A stretch of 51,097 nucleotides of DNA from Planctomycetota bacterium. GTDB lineage: Bacteria > Planctomycetota > Planctomycetia > Planctomycetales > Planctomycetaceae. The stretch is from assembly GCA_003671275.1 (NCBI GenBank), contig QWPB01000023.1, positions 1-51,097 of the forward strand, read 5' to 3'. Every line of letters begins with the position of its first letter. Position 1 is the stretch's first letter. This document shows, one piece after another, positions 34,699 through 43,836 of the stretch. A program made the translations under genes and the position numbers. Below the pieces are notes generated by a model. That model was not told where the DNA came from. It searched no databases and worked only from the letters and a program-made list of their open reading frames with translations.

Positions 34699-35138
34699 GG
34701 TTGTGAGTTCCTCCGTTCAGCTGCGGACCGAATCTGTTTCTTGGCCTCGTCGAGTCTCGGCGGAAACTTGAACTGCGGGGCCATCGACGGGTCGTACCCC
34801 GCGAGGTGGCCGGTCAGGCGTGTGGCCGGTTTCGTGTAGCGAAACTCGGTGTCACCGAAGACTTCCTCGCACATTGCCGCCAATCGCGGGTCGTAGGTTT
34901 TCAATTCCAGGCGGGTGTTGACGTGATTGTGGTCATGGTCGTTTTCGCGGTTGTCATCGAACCAGGACTGGACCCCTTCGGCGAAATACTCGTGATGATT
35001 CACCGAGGCGTACTTCCCTTTCCAAAGCCCTTCGGTCATTCCCGCAACCATGCTGAGCATTACCACGATCGAGACGAGTTGCAGCGACACGTTGAGGAAG
35101 TGGCTCATTCGGCGAACCAACGCAGAGTGTGTCTTCAT
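34695..35138 (-). CDS. Small membrane-anchored or secreted protein, likely C-terminal remnant of a larger family
   Basis: A 147-residue protein coupled by ATGA overlaps to both neighbours (35135-35138 and 34695-34698). It has an N-terminal hydrophobic segment ([17 protein letters not shown]) followed by [46 protein letters not shown] and [19 protein letters not shown]. In planctomycetes I recall this block as the C-terminus of longer secreted proteins with a metallopeptidase-like core; here only that block remains. It is either a domain used alone or a truncated gene kept in frame with the operon. The His/Asp-rich stretch could bind metal. Confidence 0.6.
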   Translation of the reverse strand: MKTHSALVRRMSHFLNVSLQLVSIVVMLSMVAGMTEGLWKGKYASVNHHEYFAEGVQSWFDDNRENDHDHNHVNTRLELKTYDPRLAAMCEEVFGDTEFRYTKPATRLTGHLAGYDPSMAPQFKFPPRLDEAKKQIRSAAERRNSQP

Positions 35139-36241
35139 CCGTGGACCTCCACGACTCGTGGTCCCAGCACTTCCATGCGGGGCGTGATACCGAGCCCGGG
35201 TTCAGTGCTGGCCTTCATGAAGCCGTTCTCGCGCTGCGGTGCGCCAGTCGCCGTACTAACGGTGACGTAGCTGTTGAAGTCGGTGCTGGTGAAGCGGAAC
35301 GGTTCCGGCGTGCTATGCGCCAGATGGGCAATCGCCGCCGTCGTGATGTCGCCGCCCCAACTGTCTTCGAGGGTCATCGCGATCCCCATCGAGACACACA
35401 GGTCGCGGACTTGCCGCGTTTTGGTCAGGCCGCCGAGCTTGCTGATCTTCAGGTTGACGACATCCATTGCAAGGTCAGCCTTGGCTCGCAGCAGCATCTC
35501 CAGCGAGTCGACATTCTCATCCAGCACGAACGGATGATCTGTCTGCCGACGCACGGCCAGACACTCTTCATAGGACAAGCACGGCTGTTCGATGTAGACA
35601 TCCAGGTCACGCACAGCCCGCACGACGCGGACGGCCTCGTGCTGAGTCCAGCCGGTGTTGGCATCGGCGACGAGCCGATCGGTCGGTCGGAGCATCGTCC
35701 GCACCGCACGAATTCGTTCGATGTCGGTGTCCGGGTCACCGCCGACTTTGAGTTGGAACCGCGTGTAGCCCTGCTCGCAGTAGCCCGCGACATTGCGGGC
35801 CATCTCGTCCGGCGGCAACTGAGAAATCGCACGGTAGAGCCGAATACTCTCACCGAAGCGACCGCCCAACAACGTGCAAACCGGCAGTCCAGTTGCCTTT
35901 CCGAGAAGGTCCCAGCAAGCGATGTCGATTCCCGACTTCACATACGGATGTCCCTTGAGTGCCGCATCCATCCGCTCATTCAGCACGCCCAGCTCGCGCG
36001 GATCAAAGCCGATCAGATGCGGCCCGAGTTCGCGGAGTCCGGCCCGCACTCCCTCGGCATACGCCGGCAAATAGAATGGCCCCAGCGGACAGACCTCTCC
36101 GTAGCCGATCAACCCGCAATCGGTCTCGACCCCGACGATCGTGCTGTCGAAGACTGACACCGACTTGCCGCCGGACCACTTGTACGAGCCCTCAACCAGC
36201 GGCAACTCGATACGATGAGCAAAGATGCGGGCAATCTTCAT
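35135..36241 (-). CDS. cis-3-hydroxy-L-proline dehydratase-like enzyme (enolase superfamily)
   Basis: A 368-residue mandelate-racemase/muconate-lactonising family member. It aligns along its whole length with characterised cis-3-hydroxy-L-proline dehydratases: [75 protein letters not shown] and [17 protein letters not shown]. The catalytic and metal residues are visible: the Lys in QLKVGG, Asp in ADANTG, Glu in IEQP, Asp/Glu in LDENVD and the Lys in NLKISKLGG. The reaction gives delta-1-pyrroline-2-carboxylate. I start it at 36241, which gives [15 protein letters not shown] as in the family; the frame also opens at 36274. It is the first gene of a five-gene operon and is divergent from a PAS-AraC regulator. 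Confidence 0.85.
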   Translation of the reverse strand: MKIARIFAHRIELPLVEGSYKWSGGKSVSVFDSTIVGVETDCGLIGYGEVCPLGPFYLPAYAEGVRAGLRELGPHLIGFDPRELGVLNERMDAALKGHPYVKSGIDIACWDLLGKATGLPVCTLLGGRFGESIRLYRAISQLPPDEMARNVAGYCEQGYTRFQLKVGGDPDTDIERIRAVRTMLRPTDRLVADANTGWTQHEAVRVVRAVRDLDVYIEQPCLSYEECLAVRRQTDHPFVLDENVDSLEMLLRAKADLAMDVVNLKISKLGGLTKTRQVRDLCVSMGIAMTLEDSWGGDITTAAIAHLAHSTPEPFRFTSTDFNSYVTVSTATGAPQRENGFMKASTEPGLGITPRMEVLGPRVVEVHG

Positions 36242-36365
36242 GGAGTCTGGACCTCGCGGATTTCGCAACGGCACGTCAATTGATTATGGTACTGGAGGAC
36301 TCCCGCATGATCTTGGATCAGAATCGCGTTGAACTGTGAAACCGCGCACAATTTCGCCCCGCAAG

Positions 36366-37091
36366 ATGTCTGTGTCGAGCGTTAAGTCCGTCGATATCGG
36401 CCTGCTGTCGGAGTTGTTCGATCAGTCGCCGGACGTGGCCTTTTTCGTGAAAGATGATGCCGGACGTTACCTGGTGGTGAACGATTCTCTGGCTGCTCGG
36501 CACGGATTGCGAACGAAGTCTGAGGCCATTGGCCAACGACCGTGCGACATCTGCCCCGGCGAGTTCGGACGCATTCCCTCCGAACAAGATGCCAAGGTCC
36601 TCCGAACGGGTCGTCCGCTGATCGATCAACTGGAAATGCAGTGGCACCGCCCCCACGCTCCGGTCTGGTGCCTGACGACCAAGCTGCCGATTCGTGATGC
36701 GGAAGGCCGCATCATCGGGCTGATTGGGTTCTCCCGCGATGTGCGTCAACCGGTCGAACCGCACGAGATCTCCGCCGACTTTGCCCAGGCACTGCAAGAT
36801 TTCGAACTCAATCTGGCGTGCGAGGTCACCCCCGCAACTCTCGCCGTTCGATCGGGCATGTCACCGCAACGACTCGCGCGCTTGACCAAACGACTCTTCG
36901 GATTGACCCCCAGCCAGTTCATCACCAAGACCCGCGTCGCCACCGCTTCGCGCCTGCTCCGTGAGTCGACGCGTTCGATCGCCGACATTGCCCACACCTG
37001 CGGCTTCTCCGACCACAGCGCCTTCACCCGAGCGTTTCGATCTGCCACAGGAGTCACTCCCTCAGAGTTTCGCACGAATTCGGCGGAGTGA
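36366..37091 (+). CDS. PAS-AraC family transcriptional regulator
   Basis: A regulator of 241 residues (251 if the GTG at 36336 is used; neither start has a clear ribosome site). The N-terminal PAS domain spans about 10-130 (LFDQSPDVAFFVKDDAGRYLVVNDSLAARHGL, IGLIGFSRDV). The C-terminal AraC DNA-binding domain spans about 150-241, with VTPATLAVRSGMSPQRLARLTKRLFG and the signature SIADIAHTCGFSDHSAFTRAFRSATGVTPSEFR. It lies divergent from the hydroxyproline dehydratase-like gene across 124 bases and is the obvious candidate to regulate that operon. The PAS domain would bind the inducer; its ligand is unknown. Confidence 0.88.
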   Translation: MSVSSVKSVDIGLLSELFDQSPDVAFFVKDDAGRYLVVNDSLAARHGLRTKSEAIGQRPCDICPGEFGRIPSEQDAKVLRTGRPLIDQLEMQWHRPHAPVWCLTTKLPIRDAEGRIIGLIGFSRDVRQPVEPHEISADFAQALQDFELNLACEVTPATLAVRSGMSPQRLARLTKRLFGLTPSQFITKTRVATASRLLRESTRSIADIAHTCGFSDHSAFTRAFRSATGVTPSEFRTNSAE

Positions 37092-37259
37092 GGCCTGACC
37101 TTCCAGGCTGCGGACGGCACGGAGTTCTCGGGCTACGGCTTGTTCGTCGCCGTCTCGCTTGACGATGGACATCAGTCGCCCGTCCGCGAGCTGCACGATC
37201 GGCGCGTGAAACCCGGCGTTGCGACCCCGGCCACCCGTGCCGTGTGTCGCAATCGCCAA
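37062..37259 (-). pseudogene. Possible sialidase-family fragment
   Basis: A short frame reads HGTGGRGRNAGFHAPIVQLADGRLM, which resembles the part of planctomycete BNR-type sialidases where the substrate-facing strand begins. After that the reading diverges and runs antisense into the AraC gene. If real it is a scrap of a once longer gene. A chance match is possible. Confidence 0.35.
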
Positions 37260-37268
37260 GCATGATTC

Positions 37269-37526
37269 TTAACGGGAGGGCACCTCGTTGACGGTGTAGA
37301 ACGCATTGCGGTGGACCAGTGGCTCGCCGTCTTGTGAACGTAGTTTGATCAGGTCGAGTTCATACACGAACCCCCGATCGAGTTTCTCCAGGCCCAGCTT
37401 CACAGAGAGCCCATCTTCGGCCAGGGACACCGATTTCACCGCTGGCTGCTGCTCCTCGATTTCGGGACCTCCGTAGCCGCCGTGATACGGGTGGGTGAAC
37501 GCCTTGATCTGGTAAGAATCCGCGCC
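37269..37526 (-). pseudogene. C-terminal fragment of a planctomycete exported heme-binding/dehydrogenase-type protein
   Basis: The frame encodes about 85 residues, AFTHPYHGGYGGPEIEEQQ..., SVSLAEDGLSVKLGLEKLDRGFVYELDL and LVHRNAFYTVNEVPSR to a natural stop. This is the usual C-terminus of long planctomycete c-type cytochrome or membrane-bound dehydrogenase-like proteins. Upstream of about 37526 the frame continues only antisense to the HTH gene at 37536, so the body of the gene is missing. The breakpoint coincides with the start of the truncated HTH gene, so one rearrangement probably made both truncations. Confidence 0.6.
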
Positions 37527-37535
37527 GCCACCCAC

Positions 37536-37940
37536 CATCGCGACGGCCAACAACACCTCCACCCCGGCCCAGCTCCCGATACCCCGAAGGGTAAGATCCC
37601 CCGCATCAGCCGCCTCATGGCGTTGGCGATCCACCGCGATGAACTCCTCCGCTCCGGCCAGATCAACAACCAGTCCGAACTGGCCCGGTACGCCCAGATC
37701 ACGCCTGCGAGGTTGACTCAGGTCGTCACGCTCCTGAATCTGGCACCAGACATCCAGGAGGAAGTTCTGTTCCTACCACGGACTACAGAAGGGCGAGGGG
37801 AAGTCAAAGAGAAGGATGTGCGACGGATTGCGATGGCACTGGACTGGAACCTTCAGCGTGTCAGATGGCAGGAGGTTTACACTTGGAACTCGGTAATACA
37901 ATGGTTCGATAAGGAAGCATCAGATGGCCTGAATAATTGA
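37536..37940 (+). pseudogene. 5'-truncated HTH protein, paralogue of the recombinase-associated gene at 49977
   Basis: In-frame from about 37536 the sequence reads GQQHLHPGPAPDTPKGKIPRI, SRLMALAIHRDELLRSGQI, NNQSELARYAQITPARLTQV and EEVLFLPRTTEGRGEVKEKD, and is clearly paralogous to the 132-residue HTH protein at 49977-50375. The first 18 or so residues of the family are missing and replaced by the fused cytochrome-type fragment, and the last 20 residues also diverge. The NQSELARYAQITPARLTQVV segment is the predicted recognition HTH. No ribosome site supports the GTG at 37482. Probably a non-functional copy. Confidence 0.7.
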
Positions 37941-37989
37941 TTTCGTTGGGATACGATCGAGCTACGCTTAGTAGACTATCACGGTACAC

Positions 37990-40900
37990 TCATCGAGATT
38001 CAATCGGGCTGTTCTGCTTGGGCACAGTGCCGTCCCAGAGAATCGTGGAGCCGTAGATTCCCCCGGCGACCAGGCGCTTCGAATCTGGGCTGAACGTGAC
38101 GCAGCGAAACATTTTGACTGGTCCCTGGAATGCCAGAAGTTCCAACCCTGTTGCCGAATCCCAGACTTTGACGGTTCCGTCGATGCTGGCCGAGGCGATG
38201 CGTTTGCCATCGGGGCTAAACGAGAGACATTCGACCGATCTGCCGTGGCCTCGCATGGTGAGTCGTTCTTGGCCGGTTGTCGCGTCCCAGAGTTTCAGTG
38301 TGTGGTCGTGAGCGCCTCCGGCCGAGGCGAGTTGCTTCCCATCCGGGCTGAAGACGACTCGATTCACGGCTCCGACATGCCCGGACAAGGTACGCAGCAA
38401 TTGCCCTGTGGCCGTGTTCCAGAGACAGATTGTTCGATCGGAGCTGGCTGAGGCCAACCATTGGCCGTCCGGGTTGAACGCGACGGAATGCACTCGATGG
38501 GTGTGCCCTTTCATATCGAGCAGCATCTCACCACTGTTGGCATCCCACACTTTCACTTCTCCCAGCGTGTTACCCAATATCATTGGCGATGTGCCTGTCG
38601 CCACTCGCTGACCATCCCCGCTGAAGGCCACGCTGGAAACACCCCCTGCCTGCGGGGGCAACGAGAGAATGTCCGCGCCAGTTGTGGCATCCAGGAGTTT
38701 GGATGTCCCGTCGTCGAACGCCGCTGCCAATCGCAAGCCGTTTGGGCTGAACGCCACGTCGTTGATCGGGACGAATTTGTATTTCCCCGTGATCGGAGAT
38801 ATTGGACCTCGTATCTCCAGCGTGCGAACGATTCGGCCCGTGTGGGGGTCACACAGATGAATCTTTTGCCCGAACGCGATGGCGAGCATTTGGCCATCCG
38901 CGCGAAAGGCCACGCTCGAAGCACTATCCGGTGTTTCGAGCGGCCGCGCGGACTGCTGAGTTTCTACGTCCCATTGTTTGATGGCACCACTCGAGTCGGC
39001 TGATGCGAGGCGTGTCCCCTCGGAGTTGATCGCCACTGCGACGACTGAGTCCGTATGCCCCTTGAGAATCGATCGCTCCAGCCCGGTGCTGACATCCCAG
39101 ATGCGGACGGTCTGGTCGTTGCTCGATGAGACCAGGCGCTGTCCATCGGGTGTAAAGAGTACCTGCAAGACGACACCCATGTGACCTCGAAAGGTCATGA
39201 GTTCTTGACCGGTGGAGTTGCTCCACAGCTTGATCGTTTGATCCTGGCTGGCGGATGCAAGTTGCTGGCCATCCGGGCTGAATGCAATGTCAATCACGCC
39301 CCTGAATAAACCATCGTTCGTCTCACCAGGCGCGATATGCTTCCATGATTCCACAACCTTGCCGGTAGACAGATCCCACAATTCGATTTTGTCGACTGCG
39401 ATAGACGCCAATCGCTGATCGTCTGGACTGAAGATCACACGTTGAAGGGGCCTTGGACTTCGTTCCAGCGTTCGAAGCTTCTCACCGGATTCCGCGTCCC
39501 ATATCTTCAGTTCGGTTCCCAAAGTGCTGGGAATGAGACTCGATGAACCCGTGATGATTCGTCGTCCATCACTGCTGTACGCCAGGCAATTCACTCTGGC
39601 GAAGTCCTCTTGGATCGTCAGCAGACATTGGCCTGTCGTCATATCCCAGATCTTGGCTGTAGCATCCAAACTGGCGGATGCCAGGCGTTGGCCATCCGGA
39701 CTGAACTCCACATGAGTGACTCCGTTCGTGTGTCCTTTCAAGGTCCGAAATTCGCGACCCGTCGCGGCATGCCAGATCTTCACTTCGCCGGGCTCAACAG
39801 GAACCAGATTCAAATTGAAGCTCGACGATGCCAGCCACTGTCCATCGCGACTGTATGCCATCGTTTGCACCAGTCGAGGAGCCTGGAATGTCAACAGATC
39901 GCTGTGACAACAGCGATCCCAGTAGTACCACTCAAAACCTCTCAGATCGTCAGCGGCGATCTGCCCCGGAGCGGGGCGGTACAAATTCAACAACCGAGCG
40001 ACTTCTCCGACTCGCGATGCCTCCCAGGCGGCCTGAGCGAGATTCATGTGGGCGGCATACAGATGCCGCTGGGCGAGTTGGGTCTGTTGCTGCGCAGTTG
40101 CGGCGTTGAGGTCAGCCTGCTCGCGAGCCGCAGCCTCTTGATCCGCGAGGTCACGATTTGCATTGGCGAGGAATCGTGCAATGCTGGTTTGACGTTCGGC
40201 CTCGACTCGTTGCCGCACTGCCTCTTGGCGTTGTCGCGATTCTTCGCGTCGCGCGGAGGCTTCGGTGATCGCCCGTTTGCTTTCCTTCCAGGCGAAATAG
40301 CTGGAAACTACGGTTCCTAGTAACAGCGATAGTACGACGGCAGCGGAGAGTCCGGCAGCCACCGGATTCCGCCGACACCAGCGTTGCCCGCGTTCGAGAC
40401 GAGACACGGGCCTGGCGAGAATCGGATGACCAGCGAGGTAGTGCTGGAGTTCGTCGGCCACTTCTTTCGCGGTGGCGTACCGGCGGGGGATCGACTTCTC
40501 CAGACACTTGAGGCTGATCGTTTCCAGGTCCAAGGGGATCGCGGCATTGAGGTCATGCAGTGACACGGGGTCGCGTTCGAGGACCTGCCGCACTGTGTCG
40601 ATGGCACTGGCCGATTGAAAAGGAGGACGGCCGGTAAGACAGGCGTAGAGAACGGCTCCCAGGGAATAGATGTCGGCGGCGGGGCCCACTTCATTCGTCA
40701 GTCCCGCCGCTTGCTCGGGGGGCATATAGCTCGGCGTGCCCAGAATCTGGCCAGACTCAGTCAGACTGTGGTCGGCGTTGGAAACCTTGGCGAGACCGAA
40801 GTCGCTCACGCGCGGTGTGAACTGCGACACGGAGTCCTCGACAGGGGCTGCATGGTTCTCTGGGGAGAAGCCCGTCGCAGACTTGGCCGTCGTGTGGGTG

Positions 40901-41805
40901 CTTGCATAGCGAGTGGTCGTATCGCGTGAGGACGCTCCAGTTCGCGGGGCTTGTGCGATCAAATCGCGTTGCCCCTCAGCACGCGGTGCCAGCAGGATGT
41001 TCGATGGTTTGAGATCCCGATGGACGACGCCGTGTTCGTGTGCGTACTGCACGGCCAGCGCGACATCGCGCACCAGCGCTGCGGCCTCACGCGGTTCAAG
41101 CGGCCGAGCGCGCAGCCGAGCCGAAAGACTCGGCCCCGACACGTAAGCCATCGCGAAGTAATGCTGATCGCCGACGGTGCCGATCTCATAGATCGGTACG
41201 ATGCCAGGATGATCTAGTTGTGCGGCGGCTTCGGCTTCGCGACGGAACCGAGCCACTTGTTCAGATGTGGCGATCTGTTCCGACAAGATCATCTTGAGAG
41301 CGACAGGCCGGTTGAGGCTTTTCTGACGTGCTTCGTAGACCACGCCCATCCCGCCACGAGCGATCTCGCGTAATAACACGTAATCACCGAAATAGGGGAC
41401 GCGCGTCAACGGGGCAGCGGTGTTCTCGCCCTCTTCGCAGGAATCAGGCCCCAGAATGGTTGATGTTCGCGAGGCCGACTCTTCGGGTGACTGTCTTGGG
41501 AATGCGGTTTTGTTGACTTGGCAGACTCGCTGAGACTCGAACACGGCAGCGACCTGTTCCGCAGGCAACTCGGGGAACCGCATCGCGTAGTCGGCCGCGT
41601 CTGGTTGTTTGCCCTGTGCGACGCGGAAGTCGATCTCCAAGCCGAGCAACCCGATCAGCAATGCTTGACGGCTCTCGGGCGGCACGTCGGTCAGAAATGT
41701 TTCGATCGCAGGCGACTGCCCATTCGTCAGTGCCTGCTCGAACGCGTCACAACGAGCATCGATCAGTCTCGCCATCACCAAGGACACCGAAGAATCTCGA
41801 TTCAA
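37990..41805 (-). CDS. Ser/Thr protein kinase with 14 WD40 repeats
   Basis: A 1271-residue membrane kinase of the PknB type. Residues 1-130 are an N-terminal planctomycete-type extension. The kinase domain lies at about 138-460: glycine loop IARGGMGVVYEA, ATP Lys171 (VALKMI), catalytic loop HRDLKPSN (D264) and DFGLAK (D335). A low-complexity insert of about 60 residues lies between the catalytic loop and DFG. One membrane helix (about 481-504) and a coiled coil (508-590) follow. About 14 WD40 repeats from 635 to the end (for example VAFNPDGQWLASASSDRTICLWN) would make two seven-bladed propellers. It is divergent from an ECF sigma gene across 230 bases, a pairing seen often in planctomycetes, which suggests phosphorylation control of that sigma factor. 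Confidence 0.93.
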   Translation of the reverse strand: MNRDSSVSLVMARLIDARCDAFEQALTNGQSPAIETFLTDVPPESRQALLIGLLGLEIDFRVAQGKQPDAADYAMRFPELPAEQVAAVFESQRVCQVNKTAFPRQSPEESASRTSTILGPDSCEEGENTAAPLTRVPYFGDYVLLREIARGGMGVVYEARQKSLNRPVALKMILSEQIATSEQVARFRREAEAAAQLDHPGIVPIYEIGTVGDQHYFAMAYVSGPSLSARLRARPLEPREAAALVRDVALAVQYAHEHGVVHRDLKPSNILLAPRAEGQRDLIAQAPRTGASSRDTTTRYASTHTTAKSATGFSPENHAAPVEDSVSQFTPRVSDFGLAKVSNADHSLTESGQILGTPSYMPPEQAAGLTNEVGPAADIYSLGAVLYACLTGRPPFQSASAIDTVRQVLERDPVSLHDLNAAIPLDLETISLKCLEKSIPRRYATAKEVADELQHYLAGHPILARPVSRLERGQRWCRRNPVAAGLSAAVVLSLLLGTVVSSYFAWKESKRAITEASARREESRQRQEAVRQRVEAERQTSIARFLANANRDLADQEAAAREQADLNAATAQQQTQLAQRHLYAAHMNLAQAAWEASRVGEVARLLNLYRPAPGQIAADDLRGFEWYYWDRCCHSDLLTFQAPRLVQTMAYSRDGQWLASSSFNLNLVPVEPGEVKIWHAATGREFRTLKGHTNGVTHVEFSPDGQRLASASLDATAKIWDMTTGQCLLTIQEDFARVNCLAYSSDGRRIITGSSSLIPSTLGTELKIWDAESGEKLRTLERSPRPLQRVIFSPDDQRLASIAVDKIELWDLSTGKVVESWKHIAPGETNDGLFRGVIDIAFSPDGQQLASASQDQTIKLWSNSTGQELMTFRGHMGVVLQVLFTPDGQRLVSSSNDQTVRIWDVSTGLERSILKGHTDSVVAVAINSEGTRLASADSSGAIKQWDVETQQSARPLETPDSASSVAFRADGQMLAIAFGQKIHLCDPHTGRIVRTLEIRGPISPITGKYKFVPINDVAFSPNGLRLAAAFDDGTSKLLDATTGADILSLPPQAGGVSSVAFSGDGQRVATGTSPMILGNTLGEVKVWDANSGEMLLDMKGHTHRVHSVAFNPDGQWLASASSDRTICLWNTATGQLLRTLSGHVGAVNRVVFSPDGKQLASAGGAHDHTLKLWDATTGQERLTMRGHGRSVECLSFSPDGKRIASASIDGTVKVWDSATGLELLAFQGPVKMFRCVTFSPDSKRLVAGGIYGSTILWDGTVPKQNSPIESR

Positions 41806-41926
41806 TCCGGAACTCCTTCATGCCTGGAGAGTCACGTCAGACCCAGGGCCTGACGAAGAGCGTGCGACTGATTAGAGTGTGCCCAATCAGGCCCGCTGCC
41901 CGACAGGCAAGGACCACTTTTCCTGT

Positions 41927-41977
41927 AATGGTTCGGTCTTGCACAATGGTTCGTTCTTAATGGTTGCTTAACCATCG
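41927..41977. promoter_or_regulatory. Iterated AATGGTT repeats in the kinase/sigma divergent region
   Basis: AATGGTTCG occurs at 41927-41935 and 41945-41953, and AATGGTTGC at 41959-41967; the third is followed by an inverted AACCAT (41970-41975). Three spaced copies plus one inverted copy between two divergent start codons look like an operator array. The binding protein is unknown. Confidence 0.35.
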
Positions 41978-42035
41978 AGCAGACACAATACTCGATATGA
42001 CTAGATTCAGTTTGGGATCGCAGAGAAATCGCGGC

Positions 42036-42641
42036 ATGGACTCTAACGAGTTGGACATTACCGAATGGCTGAGGAAGCTGGAGGACGGGCATGACGCCGC
42101 AGCCCAGCAGTTGTGGAAGGTCTTTTTTGAGCGGCTGGTTCGGCTGGCGGAAGGCCGGATGGGAGCCACCGACCAGCGGGTATCCGATGCAGAAGATATC
42201 GCTCTCAGTGCCTTTGCCAGCTTCTGTCGTGGGGCCGAGAACCAGCGATTCACGCAGTTGAGTGACCGTCACGGACTGTGGCGACTGCTGGTCTGCATCA
42301 CCATTCGTAAGCTGTCGCATACGCGGCGCGACCAGAATCGGCTGAAGCGTGGCGGAAGTCACCGACAGGTCGAATCGCTGGGCGACTCGTCCGCAAGCCG
42401 CTCCGTTGTTGACCAGATCATCAGCCGCGAGCCCACTCCCGAATTCGCCGCCCAAGTCGCCGAAGAACATTCCCGTTGGATGATGGCGTTGGGCAGCGAT
42501 GAACTCGTCCAACTGGCCGAGTGGAAACTTGAAGGTTTCACTAACGAAGAGATCGCGGAAAAATGGGGCCGCACCACGCGGACGGTCGAACGCAAGCTCA
42601 ATCTGGTTAGGAAGATTCTGGTTCATGAATTGGACAAGTAG
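42036..42641 (+). CDS. ECF-type sigma factor (planctomycete Sigma70_ECF group)
   Basis: A 201-residue sigma factor of the ECF group common in planctomycetes. Region 2 is TEWLRKLEDGHDAAAQQLWKVFFERLVRLAEGRMG with DAEDIALSAFASFCRG; region 4 is ELVQLAEWKLEGFTNEEIAEKWGRTTRTVERKLNLVRKIL. The ATG at 42036 fits the family N-terminus, but no strong ribosome site is seen and an upstream ATG (41997) is possible. It is divergent from the WD40 kinase gene. Unlike classical ECF factors no anti-sigma gene follows, which fits the group thought to be controlled by kinases. Confidence 0.88.
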   Translation: MDSNELDITEWLRKLEDGHDAAAQQLWKVFFERLVRLAEGRMGATDQRVSDAEDIALSAFASFCRGAENQRFTQLSDRHGLWRLLVCITIRKLSHTRRDQNRLKRGGSHRQVESLGDSSASRSVVDQIISREPTPEFAAQVAEEHSRWMMALGSDELVQLAEWKLEGFTNEEIAEKWGRTTRTVERKLNLVRKILVHELDK

Positions 42642-42789
42642 CCGTGCGTTGGCGGCGGCTTTTGGGTGAAACCACGTTCGATGTCGGGTTTGCGGTCGAA
42701 ATGGGCATGACTCAGGTACGTTGGTTCTCGATGGAACGGACGCCCGCTCTCCGCCAGCCTGCTCGCATTCAAAATCAAGGACACTGTTC

Positions 42790-43713
42790 ATGCCGATCAC
42801 TGTGACTTGTGAAGAATGTTCTGAGATTCATCGTGTTCGGGACGACGCGGTGGGCAAGCGTCTCAAGTGCAAAGGGTGCGGGATATCACTTAAGGTGGAG
42901 GCTCCGGCTCCCTCGGAAGATGATTTCGCCAACTTGGATGTATCCGAGCCGGACGACGATGAGATTGACCCTTCTCGACTCAAGCCGGCACTGCGGAAAG
43001 TGAAATCTGCGGCAGGGCGAAGGAAGTCGTCCAAGAGCGGCACCGGAAAGTCTGCGCCGGTGCCGCTGAGTGAGACCAAGGTTCCGTTGGGAATACAGCT
43101 CGTTTACTACGGGTTCATGCTCTTCCTGTTCGCGATGTTTGTCACATTTGGTATTGCCTGGACATTTCGAAACACCCCTCGGGGGATTCCACCGATTTCG
43201 GCTCCGGTCTTATACGGACTGGGGCTGCTGTATTTCGCGTCCAGCATCGTGACCACTGTCGGCAAACTGATGTGCGTGACCGCTCCACCGCAAATGTCCG
43301 GGAAAGGAGTCATCCTCGCGGCTGTGGCCTTCGACTTGTTTGCACAGGCCATCACGGTTGCCAAACTATTTATGGTGCTTCCGCCACCGTTGGTGGCCTC
43401 CATCAATCTGGTGTCCGTGGCCGGGATGGTTTGTTTCGTGTGGTTCCTCCAGCATCTCGGCCGCTTCCTGAAGGAACAGGACATTTCAGAGCGAGCCAGC
43501 GGGCTGCTTGCGTTGGGATTTGGCATTGTTGCAATGTGGTTGGCGATGATCGTGCTGAGTGCCCTTGCCATGGCCCGAGTTCTGCCTGTCATGGTCGGAG
43601 GGTTAGGGGGCGTGCTGCTTTCACTCGCGTTGTTGATTGTTGGGATCATTGGCGTCATCCGCTATGTGGGCCTGCTCCACAGTTGTCTCTACACGATGTC
43701 TTATGAATCGTGA
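42790..43713 (+). CDS. Zinc-ribbon multi-spanning membrane protein
   Basis: A 307-residue protein. An N-terminal zinc-ribbon motif uses CEEC and CKGCG (residues 7-10 and about 29-33) in the form VTCEECSEIHRVRDDAVGKRLKCKGCG. It is followed by an acidic linker and then six or so hydrophobic helices (for example LVYYGFMLFLFAMFVTFGI). The start at 42790 has AAGGA upstream. The same architecture opens the next gene, 123 bases downstream, suggesting paralogy and a shared pathway. Function unknown. Confidence 0.75.
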   Translation: MPITVTCEECSEIHRVRDDAVGKRLKCKGCGISLKVEAPAPSEDDFANLDVSEPDDDEIDPSRLKPALRKVKSAAGRRKSSKSGTGKSAPVPLSETKVPLGIQLVYYGFMLFLFAMFVTFGIAWTFRNTPRGIPPISAPVLYGLGLLYFASSIVTTVGKLMCVTAPPQMSGKGVILAAVAFDLFAQAITVAKLFMVLPPPLVASINLVSVAGMVCFVWFLQHLGRFLKEQDISERASGLLALGFGIVAMWLAMIVLSALAMARVLPVMVGGLGGVLLSLALLIVGIIGVIRYVGLLHSCLYTMSYES

Positions 43714-43836
43714 TTCCCCCGAGCCCCTCACAGTGCGACGGTTGTTTCAGTCGACAACCCCACGATGATTTCCAGTTGTCAGACCATCCATTGAAGTTCA
43801 CACGAACGATTCAGGCCGCGATCAAGGACTAACACA

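Noticed and set aside
35129-36157. 342-residue plus-strand frame antisense to the hydroxyproline dehydratase-like gene
   Set aside because: The enzyme on the other strand is recognised along its whole length, and the antisense frame has no family pattern.
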